Of a stretch of DNA of 64,000 nucleotides, positions 63,925-64,000 are shown one piece after another. Numbering within the stretch: position 1 is the stretch's first letter; every line of letters begins with the position of its first letter. A program made the position numbers and the translations under genes. A model generated the notes under the pieces. It made no database searches. It was given only the letters and a program-made list of their open reading frames with translations, and had not been told where the DNA came from. The stretch is from Myroides odoratimimus. Its GTDB lineage: Bacteria > Bacteroidota > Bacteroidia > Flavobacteriales > Flavobacteriaceae. The stretch is taken from positions 142,777-206,776 of the forward strand of contig NZ_JACAKB010000005.1 of assembly GCF_030326305.1 (NCBI RefSeq), given 5' to 3'.

Positions 63925-64000
63925 ATCGAGTAGGAGGCTGAAGATTATTTCTTCAGCCGACCTCTCACACCACCTGGCATACGGATCCGTACCAAGGCGG
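63925..64000 (-). mobile_element. 3' end of a group II intron (domains V and VI), continuing past the window
   Basis: On the minus strand, 63970-64000 folds as domain V: CCGCCTTGG pairs with CCAGGTGG, and TACG with CGTA around GATC, with a two-base bulge (TG). It is followed by GTGTGAGAGG and a domain VI hairpin (GGCTGAAGA with TCTTCAGCC, 63936-63958 region), then CCTCCTACTCGAT with the likely branch-point A seven bases from the end. This resembles bacterial group II introns with a reverse transcriptase, which would lie further right. The 3' splice site should be near 63925. Confidence 0.8.

Overview
The window is a piece of a low-GC chromosome from the phylum Bacteroidota, almost certainly a member of the Flavobacteriaceae; Myroides or a close relative is my best guess for the genus, but that is a guess. 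The signs are consistent: promoters of the Bacteroidota type (TAnnTTTG near -7), few Shine-Dalgarno sequences, atpD-atpC separated from the rest of the ATP synthase genes, the panC-panD-YbhN-like order, the order glycogen-synthase-like / DUF4270 / glmS, a PafA-type alkaline phosphatase, and many lipoproteins with SCxx lipoboxes and small outer-membrane barrels.

Layout. 1-5.7 kb: end of a tricorn-type S41 peptidase, then leftward lspA, a DksA-like protein, ileS and recO. 5.9-9.3 kb: a DUF3298-like lipoprotein, a Wzx-type flippase and two orphan membrane proteins. 9.3-10 kb: an empty stretch. 10-17.9 kb: M48 peptidase, PhoD phosphatase, a tandem pair of unknown paralogues, a DUF4139 protein, radA and a small barrel protein. 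17.9-26.6 kb: atpCD, glmS, DUF4270, a truncated-type glycogen synthase, and the divergent panC-panD-YbhN operon. 26.7-29 kb: CBS and VOC proteins, then two tRNA-Asn genes in a 143-bp direct repeat. 29-37 kb: TRIC channel, aldehyde dehydrogenase, tiny membrane proteins, an SDR of the L-threonine dehydrogenase type, a lipoprotein and mfd. 37-42.8 kb: M16 peptidase, PafA, HAD hydrolase. 42.9-49.2 kb: a heavy-metal RND efflux operon (adaptor, pump, TolC, extra barrel). 49.4-54.1 kb: mgtC-mgtE and a two-component system. 54.2-61 kb: a tailless SSB, a GNAT-nitrilase fusion, and two tandem copies of a PCMD lipoprotein/outer-membrane barrel cassette. 61-64 kb: an NPP-type phosphodiesterase, a dehydrogenase and a tandem universal stress protein. 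The last 76 bases are the 3' end (domains V and VI) of a group II intron that continues beyond the window.

How the genes work together. Phosphate scavenging recurs (PhoD, PafA, NPP), all predicted to be exported. Magnesium handling is a two-gene operon, mgtC-mgtE, whose leader can form an H-type pseudoknot that would bury the mgtC start codon. Metal export is a self-contained operon. The remaining genes are housekeeping (translation, repair, ATP synthesis, CoA precursor and amino-sugar synthesis).

Most interesting observations: (1) the possible pseudoknot switch ahead of mgtC; (2) a pair of 83-bp elements, about 23.6 kb apart and in opposite orientation, built from 11-bp units in an inverted 2 + 4 arrangement with 41 of 44 bases conserved in the long arm; (3) an IleRS whose HIGH motif is GIHH, the swapped form linked in the literature to mupirocin hyper-resistance; (4) the duplicated PCMD/barrel cassette; (5) the group II intron end.
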